64,000 nucleotides of DNA, taken from Maribacter sp. ACAM166 (GTDB lineage: Bacteria > Bacteroidota > Bacteroidia > Flavobacteriales > Flavobacteriaceae). The notes beneath the pieces were generated by a model that was not told the origin of the DNA, ran no database searches, and was given only the letters and a program-made list of their open reading frames with translations. The position numbers and the translations under genes were made by a program. Positions 1-8,403 of the stretch are shown here, in pieces. The DNA is taken from contig NZ_VAUW01000002.1 of the NCBI RefSeq assembly GCF_005771495.1, forward strand, positions 124,001-188,000, given 5' to 3'. How positions within the stretch are numbered: position 1 is the first letter of the stretch; each line of letters starts with the position of its first letter.

Positions 1-511
1 CTCTTAATATCAAATCACTGATATCGTGTCTTTTTTCAGAATACAACATTACAACATCCGCAGATTTATCAAAAATAAAATCATACTTTTTATTTGCTCC
101 TATTTTTTGCACTTCATTGAATACCTGATCTTGTATTGGTTGAATCAATCTTCTTTTTTGCAAAACCAAATCTCCTTGCGGCCCAAAACGATCCTGTTGA
201 TATTCAATCATCTCTCTTTCTAAAATTTGAATTTCCTCTTCACGCTCAGCAATCAACTCTGGAGTCAACAACACCTTTTCTGCCATTAAATCCTTTTTCA
301 TTTGCTCCACAATACTTTGCTTCTGCTCCACATCAACTTTCCATCGTTGCACTTTGGTTTCCAACTGTTCAGTTGCATCCCTGTACTCATCTACATTTTC
401 CAGGATATATTCCATATCTACATAGGCAATTCTAACCCCTCTTTGGGCAATACTCCCAATCGTCATAAACATGACTGAAACTAATAAAAGAACTTTTGTT
501 TTTGAACTCAT
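1..511 (-). CDS. OmpH/Skp-family periplasmic chaperone (3' part cut by window edge)
   Basis: Reading the minus strand from ATG at 511 gives an open frame of 170 codons running off the left edge. It starts MSSKTKVLLLVSVMFM, a signal peptide ending near SIAQ, followed by RIAYVDMEYILEN, the typical start of OmpH/Skp proteins. A long charged helical region follows (about residues 45-130), as in the coiled-coil tentacles of Skp, which hold unfolded outer-membrane proteins in the periplasm. It lies 104 bases after bamA on the same strand, the usual partner position, since both serve outer-membrane protein insertion. The family call rests on the signal peptide, the AYVDMEYIL motif and context. The C-terminus cannot be seen. 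Confidence 0.9.
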   Translation of the reverse strand, partial: MSSKTKVLLLVSVMFMTIGSIAQRGVRIAYVDMEYILENVDEYRDATEQLETKVQRWKVDVEQKQSIVEQMKKDLMAEKVLLTPELIAEREEEIQILEREMIEYQQDRFGPQGDLVLQKRRLIQPIQDQVFNEVQKIGANKKYDFIFDKSADVVMLYSEKRHDISDLILR

Positions 512-548
512 TGCTGATATCGTTTAATCCTAATAGAAAATATCGTGC

Positions 549-556
549 CAAAAATA
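549..556 (-). promoter_or_regulatory. Candidate -7 element upstream of ompH
   Basis: On the minus strand this reads TATTTTTG, an exact match to the Bacteroidota TAnnTTTG box, about 38 bases upstream of the ompH start. I see no TTG at the expected -33 distance, so it may be a secondary promoter inside the bamA-ompH operon. Confidence 0.35.
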
Positions 557-615
557 CTAAATCTTTTAAAATGAAAGGTTTAGAATAATTAACAACTATT
601 TTATTTTAGTTAAAA

Positions 616-3219
616 TTAAAACTGTTGACCAATAATGAAGTGAGTTTGCCATCCGCTAGGCCCTTGACCTGCTGATTGTGGTTTTAAATCTTCGTCAAAT
701 CCATAACCAAAATCAATACCCAACAAACCAAATGCTGGCATAAAGATTCGCAGCCCCACACCGGCCGATCGTTTTAATTGAAACGGATTAAAGTCCTGAA
801 AATTGTTGAAGGCATTACCACCCTCTAAAAATGCAAGACCATAGATAGACGCAGAAGGCTTCAATGTTAATGGATAACGCAACTCTAAGGAGAATTTATT
901 ATAAATTAAAGCACCATCTGGGGTGGTTGCTCCCTCTGAATACGGAGTAATAGATTGATTATCATATCCTCTTAATTGCACAACATCCCTACCATCTAAA
1001 GTAAAGTTTCCTAAGCCGTCTCCACCTACATAAAAACGTTCAAAAGGAACATTACCTACCGAACTATTATAGCTGCCTAAAAAGCCAAATTCAGCATTAC
1101 TACGCAAAACTAATTTATCGACCAATGTAGTATACCAATCGCCTTTAAATTTAACTTTATAATATTCCAATAATCTAAAGCGTTCTTGATCTACATCCTG
1201 TAATTCATTATTTTCAGCTTGCGTTATTGTTTGAACATTTTTCTTATCATCTAACTCTTCTGATCTATTTTTCAATGCTCTATAATCTTTATTTCCAAAA
1301 AGCGACCATGGCGGAGTAAATTTAGCAGTCACTTCAAAGTTAGAACCACCTCTAGGGAATATACGACCACCTTGTGTTGCATTACGAGAGATACCAAAAG
1401 TATACGCTAATGAATTTGCCTTACCGTTACCAAAGTTAAACAGGCCAATATTATAATTTCTAAAATCATACAACTGATACCCTAATGAATGTGATATTGT
1501 AAAGAAATCATCCGGCCATTGAACCCGTTTGGCCAAACCAACGGTAACACCTGTAATAGAGAATTGCTGATCTTTGTTAACCTCAATGCCATTACTACCA
1601 CCATAGGAAGCGGCAAATTGTTGCGTTCTTGATAAACTTAAATTAAAACGTACAGGTTTTTTACCACCTAACCAAGGCTCTGAAAAATTCAAACTATACA
1701 CTCTAAAAGTTCTACTTGCCTGTAACCTCAGCGCAAATGTTTGACCATCTCCCATAGGCACCGGCTTATATTTCTCACCTTTAAACAAATTTTGAATAGA
1801 GAAATTACTAAATGATAGGCCTAATGTACCAATGAAACCACCGCCACCATAACCACCTTGTAATTCTATCTGACTTGACCCTGACTCTACCAAACTCCAA
1901 GCTAAATCAACAGTGCCTTCGTTCGGATTAGCATTTAATACATCTGGTGTTATTTGTTCTGCATCGAAAAATCCTAACTGACCTAATTCACGAATACTTC
2001 TAATAATATCTGACTTATTATACTTTTGACCCGGTCTAGTGCGCAACTCACGATAAATCACATGATCATTAGTCTTGTCATTCCCAGAAACGGTGACATG
2101 GTTAAGGAATGTCTCCTTACCTTCTATAATTCTTATCTCAAAATCGATAGTATCATTGGCTGCAGAAATCTCAACTGGATTAATGGTAGAAAATAGATAT
2201 CCATTATTCTGGTATAAGCTGGTAACATCTTCTGGATCTGGTTTTGAATTGTCAGCAATTCTTTCTCGTAACAAAACACCATTATAGGTATCGCCTTTTT
2301 TAACACCCAAGACTTGATGTAGTTGACGATCAGTATACACCGTATTTCCGACAAAGTCAATATTACCAAAGTAATATTTATCTCCCTCTTCAACCTTAAT
2401 TCGCAGGTCTATATTATTCTCATCAACCTTGATGATAGTATCTGAAATCACCCTCGCATCACGATAACCATTTTCTGCAAATTTATCTACCAACAGACCT
2501 AAATCCTCCTCGTAATCTTCTTGGATATATTTCGATTTTTTCCAAAATCTACCAAAACTTTTTCTCTTCGTACTTTTTAATGCTTTACGTAATTTTTTAT
2601 CAGCCAATTGCTCATTACCCTCGAAAATTATTTCCCGTATTTTAACCTTATCTCCCTTTTTAACATTGACCGCCATGCTTTGTGCATTCGTTTCTGCTGT
2701 ATCCTTAACTGTTGCAATGTTTACTTGGGCATTTAAAAAACCTTGTTTCTTGTACTTATTCGTAATGTAATTTTTAGAATTTGAAATAAGGCTTTCAGTA
2801 ATTTTCTTTCCTTTTTTTAAATCGGTATCCTTAATCAAACCTTCTATCTTACCCTTTCTAACCCCATAAAATGTTACGCTAGTTAAGGTTGGACGTTCAA
2901 TTATATTTAATTCTAAAAAAACGGTATTATCATCAATATTAGTGATGTAAAATTCAATTTCACTGAATAGCTCTAGTCCCCATAATTTTTTGATTACCTC
3001 ACTAATTTGTTCACCCGGCAAGGTAATTGGTTGACCAACCCTAAGACCTGTGTAGGTTTTGACAGTTTGCTCATTATAACTTTCAAGTCCGGTTACATCT
3101 AATCCACCAAGAATATAGCTTTTACTATCCTCATAGGGAGTTTCCTGTGCGGTAGTAATAAAGGTGAATAAACATAAAAAGGTGAATAAAATGTGGTTCA
3201 AGGATATGAACCTGGTCAT
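616..3219 (-). CDS. bamA: BamA outer-membrane protein assembly factor
   Basis: Protein of 867 residues from the ATG at 3219, with signal peptide MTRFISLNHILFTFLCLF and cleavage after TTAQ. The frame stays open upstream into uppS, but 3219 gives a proper signal sequence and lies 4 bases after the uppS stop. The N-terminal half holds repeated POTRA-type segments (ITFEGN/IDFVGNTVYTDRQL/VTVSGNDKTND patterns). The C-terminal half is a 16-strand-type barrel with GGYGGGGFIG, a WP-rich strand region, and QLRGYDNQ in place of the canonical VRGF lid-loop motif. It ends in aromatic Phe (IIGQQF), as barrel proteins do. It inserts beta-barrel proteins in the outer membrane. It sits between uppS and ompH. 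Confidence 0.97.
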   Translation of the reverse strand: MTRFISLNHILFTFLCLFTFITTAQETPYEDSKSYILGGLDVTGLESYNEQTVKTYTGLRVGQPITLPGEQISEVIKKLWGLELFSEIEFYITNIDDNTVFLELNIIERPTLTSVTFYGVRKGKIEGLIKDTDLKKGKKITESLISNSKNYITNKYKKQGFLNAQVNIATVKDTAETNAQSMAVNVKKGDKVKIREIIFEGNEQLADKKLRKALKSTKRKSFGRFWKKSKYIQEDYEEDLGLLVDKFAENGYRDARVISDTIIKVDENNIDLRIKVEEGDKYYFGNIDFVGNTVYTDRQLHQVLGVKKGDTYNGVLLRERIADNSKPDPEDVTSLYQNNGYLFSTINPVEISAANDTIDFEIRIIEGKETFLNHVTVSGNDKTNDHVIYRELRTRPGQKYNKSDIIRSIRELGQLGFFDAEQITPDVLNANPNEGTVDLAWSLVESGSSQIELQGGYGGGGFIGTLGLSFSNFSIQNLFKGEKYKPVPMGDGQTFALRLQASRTFRVYSLNFSEPWLGGKKPVRFNLSLSRTQQFAASYGGSNGIEVNKDQQFSITGVTVGLAKRVQWPDDFFTISHSLGYQLYDFRNYNIGLFNFGNGKANSLAYTFGISRNATQGGRIFPRGGSNFEVTAKFTPPWSLFGNKDYRALKNRSEELDDKKNVQTITQAENNELQDVDQERFRLLEYYKVKFKGDWYTTLVDKLVLRSNAEFGFLGSYNSSVGNVPFERFYVGGDGLGNFTLDGRDVVQLRGYDNQSITPYSEGATTPDGALIYNKFSLELRYPLTLKPSASIYGLAFLEGGNAFNNFQDFNPFQLKRSAGVGLRIFMPAFGLLGIDFGYGFDEDLKPQSAGQGPSGWQTHFIIGQQF

Positions 3220-3223
3220 ATCA

Positions 3224-3964
3224 TTAAGTGAGTTGTTCGCTAGTTTTTCCAAATCTTCGTTCTCTGTTCTGGTAATTTTTAATGGCCTCCACCAAATGGT
3301 GTTCTCTAAAATCGGGCCAAAATACATCTATAAAGTATAACTCGGCATAAGCAATTTGCCATAATAAAAAATTGCTGACCCGGTGTTCTCCACTAGTACG
3401 GATAAGCAAGTCTACGTCTGGTAAATTGTGCGTGTAAAGATGGTTATTTATAATGGTTTCGTCAATATTTTCAATTGAAATTATATTATTTTTAACTTTG
3501 GCACTTATAGCTTTAACCGCAGATTGAAGTTCTTCGCGTGCGCCATAACTTAATGCCAAGGTAAGGACCATGCCTGTGTTTTCCTTTGTTTGGTCCATTA
3601 CCTCAATCAATTCTTTATAAGCTTTTGATGGCAATGCGGAAATATTCCCTATTGTATTTAAACGGATATTGTTTTTGTTAAAAGATTTAAGTTCCTTCTT
3701 TAAGGAAGATACCAATAAACGCATAAGCGTTTGTACTTCAACCTTTGGGCGATTCCAATTCTCGGTAGAAAAGGTATAAAGGGTTAAAAATTCTACACCT
3801 ATTTGAGCACATTCTTCAACTACAATTCTAACTGTTTTCACGCCATGCTCATGTCCAAAAACCCTAAGTTTACCGCGCTCCTTTGCCCACCTGCCATTAC
3901 CATCCATAATAATAGCTAGATGCTTGGGGACATTTAGTTTATCAATATCACTTATATCACTCAT
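3224..3964 (-). CDS. uppS: Isoprenyl transferase (undecaprenyl diphosphate synthase)
   Basis: Cis-prenyltransferase that extends farnesyl diphosphate with isopentenyl diphosphate to make the undecaprenyl carrier for cell-wall synthesis. Protein of 246 residues. Diagnostic motifs: HLAIIMDGNGRWA with catalytic Asp21, the GHEHG substrate site, and RTSGEHRVSNFLLWQ followed by AYAELYF near the C-terminus. An open extension upstream begins with a non-ATG codon inside the previous gene. ATG at 3964 puts the start 7 bases after the DUF6089 gene stop and gives the usual family length. It is co-oriented and tightly packed between the DUF6089 gene and bamA, an envelope operon. Confidence 0.96.
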   Translation of the reverse strand: MSDISDIDKLNVPKHLAIIMDGNGRWAKERGKLRVFGHEHGVKTVRIVVEECAQIGVEFLTLYTFSTENWNRPKVEVQTLMRLLVSSLKKELKSFNKNNIRLNTIGNISALPSKAYKELIEVMDQTKENTGMVLTLALSYGAREELQSAVKAISAKVKNNIISIENIDETIINNHLYTHNLPDVDLLIRTSGEHRVSNFLLWQIAYAELYFIDVFWPDFREHHLVEAIKNYQNRERRFGKTSEQLT

Positions 3965-3971
3965 GTCTATT

Positions 3972-4658
3972 TTACTCAAAACAATCCATACAGGGCTTTC
4001 TACCAAAGGTATATGTCAAGGTCAACCCTGAAAAAACATACCAATCATCACTGAAAATATTTCCAAACTGAAATTCTTCAAAATTTGAACCTTTCGGGTT
4101 ACTGGCATCTAAATTGTCAGTAAACGTGTATCTGGCGCCTATTTCTGCTCCAAAAATAAGAAACTGATTGATACGATACTTAAAACCCGCAGTCATTGGT
4201 ATTGCAAAACCGCCATCTTTTTGCCCAATCTCCTGCAACACATCTCCATTAAAATACTCGTAATCATACCTGAAATAGGTTAATCCGGTATATAAATATG
4301 GTGTAAAAGCCGGCCCCAATTTATGTAAATTATACTCGACGAAATTAAACTCTAGACCGACCGAGCCCTCTAAAACAGAATTATCTACAACATATCCTCT
4401 TTCCTGTCTAGCCGTTGAACTTGATTTCGTATCATCGGCTGTAAACTGACCATACATTACACTTCCGCGCCATGCATATCTTTTGCTAATGTTCCATTTG
4501 AACAATCCACCAAAAGCAATATCGGAAGGTAAAATATAGTTGGTTCTTCCTACGTCGCTAATCGTATTTGCTCCGCCTGCAAAAACACCTACTTCATAAG
4601 TTTGTGCTTGAAGTCCGCTAAGTAAAAAAAGCAGTAATACTAACGTTATGTAACGCAT
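3972..4658 (-). CDS. DUF6089-type outer-membrane beta-barrel protein (PorG-like)
   Basis: Protein of 228 residues from ATG 4658. It begins with the signal peptide MRYITLVLLLFLLSG and cleaves near LQAQ. The rest is alternating aromatic/polar strands typical of a small outer-membrane barrel: YEVGVFAGGANTISDVG, a YGQFTADD strand, YLYTGLTYFRYDYEYF, FLIFGAEIGARYTF and a final LTLTYTFGRKPC. A TTG 27 bases upstream would add nine residues, but the ATG start gives the clean signal peptide. The position between nadK and uppS matches flavobacterial DUF6089 proteins, which relate to the T9SS component PorG. That link is from family knowledge. A role in secretion is inferred. Confidence 0.8.
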   Translation of the reverse strand: MRYITLVLLLFLLSGLQAQTYEVGVFAGGANTISDVGRTNYILPSDIAFGGLFKWNISKRYAWRGSVMYGQFTADDTKSSSTARQERGYVVDNSVLEGSVGLEFNFVEYNLHKLGPAFTPYLYTGLTYFRYDYEYFNGDVLQEIGQKDGGFAIPMTAGFKYRINQFLIFGAEIGARYTFTDNLDASNPKGSNFEEFQFGNIFSDDWYVFSGLTLTYTFGRKPCMDCFE

Positions 4659-4765
4659 AAAATAGTTTTTGCTATTGTTGTTCAACTCCTATTAACAATA
4701 GAAACTTGAACAAAGTTTAAGTTCTCAATGGATAAACAACGATTAAGGCCATTTATTGTTTAAAA

Positions 4766-5653
4766 CTAGGTTCTATTTCGCCTATCCTCACCCCAAAGAA
4801 GCTTATTTCTAAGGGTCTTAAAAAAACTTTCTGAAGAATATTCTATCATTTTAACGGTAAAGGGAGCTTTACTTATCGAAATCTCTTCTCCATTTTCCAA
4901 TGATGCTATTCTAGAGTCAAGTGAAACCAAATGATTTTCCTCTCGACCCGAAACCTTTAAGCGAATAACGGTGTCATCTGTAATCACCAAAGGCCTTGCA
5001 TTAAGATTATGCGGGGCAATAGGTGTCAAAACCAATGATTTTGCTGTCGGTACTATCACAGGACCACCACAACTTAACGAATATCCCGTTGAGCCAGTAG
5101 GTGTTGAAATAATTAATCCATCTGCCCAATACGAAGTTAAATATTCGTTGTTCAAATAAGTTTCTACAGTAATCATTGAAGTAGTATCCTTTCTGCTAAC
5201 CGTAATCTCGTTTAGGGCAAAATTGAGATCACCGAATTCCACATCTAATATTTTAGTGTTTAGTTGAACCAAACTACGCTCAACCACTGCATACGCACCT
5301 TGCTTGAATTCTTGAACTACCTTTCTTACATCTTCCTTTTTAAAAGTAGAAAGAAAACCTAACCTACCCGTATTCACCCCAACTATGGGAATGCCTAAGT
5401 CTCTCACAAAGGTTGTAGCCCTTAAAATCGTACCGTCACCTCCAAAACTAATGAACATATCAAAGGTTGAATCCAACCCACTATTCATCGTGAAGGTTGG
5501 AAATGTTTTAGAAGACCCTGTGGCAGAATAAAGCTCGTAGAAATCCTTTTCGATAGACACCTCTGCGGCTTCCTTATTAAGCTCATCCAACAACTCTATT
5601 AGATATTCAATGGCGTTATCTTGATATGTTTGACCATAAATAGCTACTTTCAT
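4766..5653 (-). CDS. nadK: NAD kinase
   Basis: Phosphorylates NAD to NADP in the cytoplasm. Protein of 295 residues from ATG 5653 (MKVAIYGQTY). A second in-frame ATG three codons upstream (5662) would overlap the CBS gene by 8 bases, so the true start is one of these two. Motifs: GGDGT at residues 71-75, followed by GIPIVGVNTGRLGFL; NEITVSR; and DGLIISTPTGSTGYSL with a CGGP follow-on, which bind the dinucleotide. Length and motif order fit the family. It follows the CBS-domain gene with essentially no gap and precedes the DUF6089 gene, as is common in flavobacteria. Confidence 0.97.
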   Translation of the reverse strand: MKVAIYGQTYQDNAIEYLIELLDELNKEAAEVSIEKDFYELYSATGSSKTFPTFTMNSGLDSTFDMFISFGGDGTILRATTFVRDLGIPIVGVNTGRLGFLSTFKKEDVRKVVQEFKQGAYAVVERSLVQLNTKILDVEFGDLNFALNEITVSRKDTTSMITVETYLNNEYLTSYWADGLIISTPTGSTGYSLSCGGPVIVPTAKSLVLTPIAPHNLNARPLVITDDTVIRLKVSGREENHLVSLDSRIASLENGEEISISKAPFTVKMIEYSSESFFKTLRNKLLWGEDRRNRT

Positions 5654-5654
5654 T

Positions 5655-6311
5655 TTAGACATTTAGGTATTTTTCTAAATAATCTGAGCGATTCTTAAGA
5701 TCTTCCAGAAATTGATCATCACTATTCCCAAAAAGTATCTGATAATTATATCTTCTAAAAGTCTGTACGACCTTATTATAATTGTTAGAAGTAATCTTTA
5801 AGGTCACTTGTATGATATCGTTTTGTGTATCGGTAATGAAACCACCGATAAGCTTGGCGTTATTACTCTCAACAATTTGAGCAATCTCACTAAATGAATA
5901 ATCATTAACTCCTGTCGCCACCACAAGCATACTACCCGGATCAGTGAAAAATGGAGTATTTATAAAAACAGCGACTATATCAATAAGATTATAGTACCCT
6001 ACCACCTCTTCTGTGTTATTTAAAATAGGTAAAATATTTGCTTCATTTCGAGCGAACACCTCTAAAACATCAAGCCAATTCATATCGTCACGTACAAAGA
6101 AGCTCTGCAGTTCATATCTAAATTCTTCTATTTTAGATTCAGGAAGAAGTGCTTCGGAATCATTTTCAGAAAAAACCCCTAAAAACCGTCCTTCTTCCAC
6201 AATCGCTATATGAGAATAGGTCGTATCGTGAAAAAATTCTAAAACTTTTCCAAAAGTATCCTTTATCTCAAATACAGGGATATTCGTAATGATATGTTCT
6301 TGAATATGCAT
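5655..6311 (-). CDS. CBS-domain protein
   Basis: Protein of 218 residues from ATG 6311. An upstream extension has no ATG start. Residues about 1-120 form a pair of CBS motifs: VLEFFHDTTYSHIAIVEEG then LGVFSEND, and DVLEVFARNEANILPILNN then VVGYYNLIDI. CBS pairs commonly bind adenosine nucleotides. The C-terminal half (SMLVVATGVNDYSFSEIAQ to the end) looks like an ACT-type regulatory fold and carries no catalytic motif that I recognise. It is probably the first gene of the nadK-DUF6089-uppS-bamA-ompH operon and is divergent from pdxJ. A nucleotide-sensing function next to nadK is plausible but inferred. Confidence 0.85.
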   Translation of the reverse strand: MHIQEHIITNIPVFEIKDTFGKVLEFFHDTTYSHIAIVEEGRFLGVFSENDSEALLPESKIEEFRYELQSFFVRDDMNWLDVLEVFARNEANILPILNNTEEVVGYYNLIDIVAVFINTPFFTDPGSMLVVATGVNDYSFSEIAQIVESNNAKLIGGFITDTQNDIIQVTLKITSNNYNKVVQTFRRYNYQILFGNSDDQFLEDLKNRSDYLEKYLNV

Positions 6312-6368
6312 AGGCTTATATATAACGCAAAATAACAATTAATAATATCAAAAGGCGTGCCTTATTCG

Positions 6369-6376
6369 TATTTTTG
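6369..6376 (+). promoter_or_regulatory. Candidate -7 element of pdxJ
   Basis: TATTTTTG, an exact TAnnTTTG match 27 bases upstream of the pdxJ ATG, in the divergent gap with the CBS gene. No clear -33 TTG is visible at the usual spacing. Confidence 0.4.
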
Positions 6377-6403
6377 AATCTCTCAAAAGGTAAATCAGAC
6401 ATA

Positions 6404-7117
6404 ATGACAAAACTTAGCGTGAACGTAAATAAAATAGCAACCCTTAGGAATGCCCGTGGCGGAACTATTCCTGATTTACTAAAGGTTGCGAAAGACTTAG
6501 AAGATTTTGGAGCGCAAGGCATTACGATACATCCAAGACCTGACGAACGTCATATCAGATACCAAGATGCCAGAGATTTAAAAAAAATAGTGCAAACCGA
6601 ATTAAACATAGAAGGCAATCCTATTTCTAAATTTATTGATCTAGTTCTAGAAATAAAGCCAGAACAAGTTACTTTAGTACCCGACTCAATTGACGCAATA
6701 ACATCAAATTCAGGTTGGGACACGATTAAAAACAAGGATTTTCTAACTGATGTAATCGAGACTTTTAAACAAGCTGGAATTCGAACATCAATTTTTGTTG
6801 ACCCAGACCCAGAAATGGTTGAGGGAGCAAAAGCCATAGGCGCAGATCGCATTGAATTGTATACGGAAAGCTATGCTTTAGCTTACATTAAAAATAAGGA
6901 AATAGCTATTCAACCGTTTATCGAAGCTGCAAAACGCGCCGATGAATTAGGAATTGAAATTAATGCCGGTCACGATTTAAGTTTAGATAACATTCAATAT
7001 TTTAGGAAGCAGATTCCAAACTTAAAGGAAGTTTCAATTGGCCATGCACTTATCTGCGAAGCTCTTTATCTTGGGCTAGAAAATATTGTGAATATGTATT
7101 TACATAAACTGAAATGA
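6404..7117 (+). CDS. pdxJ: Pyridoxine 5'-phosphate synthase
   Basis: Condenses 3-amino-2-oxopropyl phosphate with 1-deoxy-D-xylulose 5-phosphate in the DXP-independent branch-end of vitamin B6 synthesis. Protein of 237 residues, the normal length. Motifs: [17 protein letters not shown] at the N-terminus, HPRPDERHI at residues 43-51, PEQVTLVPD, and [10 protein letters not shown] followed by [20 protein letters not shown] at 6404 was chosen over an in-frame TTG 30 bases upstream because [10 protein letters not shown] is the usual start. The stop overlaps the next gene's start in an ATGA arrangement, so the hydrolase is probably co-translated. Confidence 0.97.
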   Translation: MTKLSVNVNKIATLRNARGGTIPDLLKVAKDLEDFGAQGITIHPRPDERHIRYQDARDLKKIVQTELNIEGNPISKFIDLVLEIKPEQVTLVPDSIDAITSNSGWDTIKNKDFLTDVIETFKQAGIRTSIFVDPDPEMVEGAKAIGADRIELYTESYALAYIKNKEIAIQPFIEAAKRADELGIEINAGHDLSLDNIQYFRKQIPNLKEVSIGHALICEALYLGLENIVNMYLHKLK

Positions 7118-7890
7118 AACAAATCTTACATTCTATAATAGTAGGAGAAGGAAAACCTGTTTGTATTCTACATGGGTTTTTAGGAATGCTCGACAATTGG
7201 AAAACCTTAGGTTCGTTGTATGCTGATAATGGATTTTGTGTTCATTTAATCGATCAACGAAATCACGGTAAGAGTTTTCATTCTACTGATTTTAATTACG
7301 ACATACTATCCGATGATTTATTAGCCTATATGGATTATCACGCTATTGACAAAACCATATTAATTGGTCATTCTATGGGAGGTAAAACAGCAATGCAATT
7401 CGCATGTTCGCATGCTGAACGTATCGAAAAATTATTGATTGTCGACATTGCTCCTAAATTCTACCCCCCACATCATCAAACTATTATGGACGGCCTCAAT
7501 GCTATTAGCGTTTCAGGTTTACAATCAAGAAAAGATGCAGACAATCAGCTAAAAAAACATATTTCAGATAATGGCACAAGGCAATTTTTATTGAAAAATC
7601 TCTACAGAAACGCAAGTCAAAAATTAAGTTTTCGTTTTAATTTAGAAGTGCTTAGCCAAAAGATGGAGGAGATCGGAGGTAATATCAACAGCTCTGAAAG
7701 CTTTGGTGGTCCTACCCTTTTTCTAAAAGGTGACCGTTCAGAATATGTTACACAAAATGATACAGAACTAATACATAAACATTTTCCGAAGGCCCGTATA
7801 GAAACAATCGATAATGCGGGACATTGGCTGCACGCTGAAAACCCAGAACAATTTTTCGTAAAATCTTTGGCCTTTTTCAACCGGGATTAA
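7114..7890 (+). CDS. Alpha/beta hydrolase (YbfF-like esterase)
   Basis: Protein of 258 residues with the complete alpha/beta-hydrolase layout: oxyanion HGFLG at residues 20-24, DQRNHGKS, nucleophile elbow GHSMGG with Ser87, an acid in the [10 protein letters not shown] strand region, and His in [14 protein letters not shown]. This resembles the YbfF-type esterase family. It has no signal peptide and is probably cytoplasmic. The start overlaps the pdxJ stop by 4 bases, suggesting coupling to the B6 gene. The substrate cannot be told from sequence. Confidence 0.9.
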   Translation: MKQILHSIIVGEGKPVCILHGFLGMLDNWKTLGSLYADNGFCVHLIDQRNHGKSFHSTDFNYDILSDDLLAYMDYHAIDKTILIGHSMGGKTAMQFACSHAERIEKLLIVDIAPKFYPPHHQTIMDGLNAISVSGLQSRKDADNQLKKHISDNGTRQFLLKNLYRNASQKLSFRFNLEVLSQKMEEIGGNINSSESFGGPTLFLKGDRSEYVTQNDTELIHKHFPKARIETIDNAGHWLHAENPEQFFVKSLAFFNRD

Positions 7891-7955
7891 ATACGCCACG
7901 TCGTTCAAATTTTATATTCACAAAAATCAATAAGAATCAATTTAAATAAAACACT

Positions 7956-8303
7956 ATGAAACTAATTCTAAGAATACTCTTAAGCGCGTTGGCCGTTATA
8001 ATTTTAGCTAATGTTTTACCCAATGTGTCTGTAGACACTTTTATGACCGCAGTTATAGTAGCAGTTGTTCTGAGCCTATTGAACATTTTAGTGAAACCGA
8101 TTTTAGTTATTTTAACACTACCTGTTACCATAGTCACATTAGGCCTCTTCTTATTGATTATCAATGCTATAATAATTTTGCTAGCAGATAAACTTATTGA
8201 TGGATTCGCAGTAGGCAATATTTGGTGGGCATTGATTTTTAGTCTCTTACTTTCTTTTTTACAATCTATCTTTTTCACACTGTTAAAAGAAGACAAATCA
8301 TAG
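7956..8303 (+). CDS. YvlD-like small membrane protein (phage holin 4 superfamily)
   Basis: Protein of 115 residues with four hydrophobic segments: residues 4-24, 30-48, 50-77 and 90-108. The central motif LNILVKPILVILTLPVT followed by LGLFLLIINA is typical of the YvlD/phage-holin-4-2 family. Despite the family name these are mostly chromosomal envelope proteins of unknown function, and nothing phage-like surrounds it. It stands 65 bases after the hydrolase and may belong to the pdxJ transcript. Confidence 0.85.
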   Translation: MKLILRILLSALAVIILANVLPNVSVDTFMTAVIVAVVLSLLNILVKPILVILTLPVTIVTLGLFLLIINAIIILLADKLIDGFAVGNIWWALIFSLLLSFLQSIFFTLLKEDKS

Positions 8304-8337
8304 TTGCTTTTGATTTGAAATTCAATACTTTAAAAAA

Positions 8338-8368
8338 TTGGTTGACTTTGCAAAAAATCGTACTTTTG
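8338..8368 (+). promoter_or_regulatory. Promoter of tig
   Basis: TTG at 8338-8340, a 20-base spacer, then TACTTTTG at 8361-8368, matching the Bacteroidota -33/-7 consensus. The tig ATG lies 35 bases after the -7 box. Confidence 0.7.
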
Positions 8369-8403
8369 CATCCGATTTTACACATGCAAATAGATATTAA
8401 GGA

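Noticed and set aside
4659..4685. TTG start extending the DUF6089 protein by nine residues
   Set aside because: The ATG at 4658 gives a proper signal peptide. The AGGAG near the TTG is too close to serve as its ribosome-binding site.
7956..8303. Phage holin label suggesting a prophage
   Set aside because: The YvlD-type family is mostly chromosomal and no other phage gene is near.
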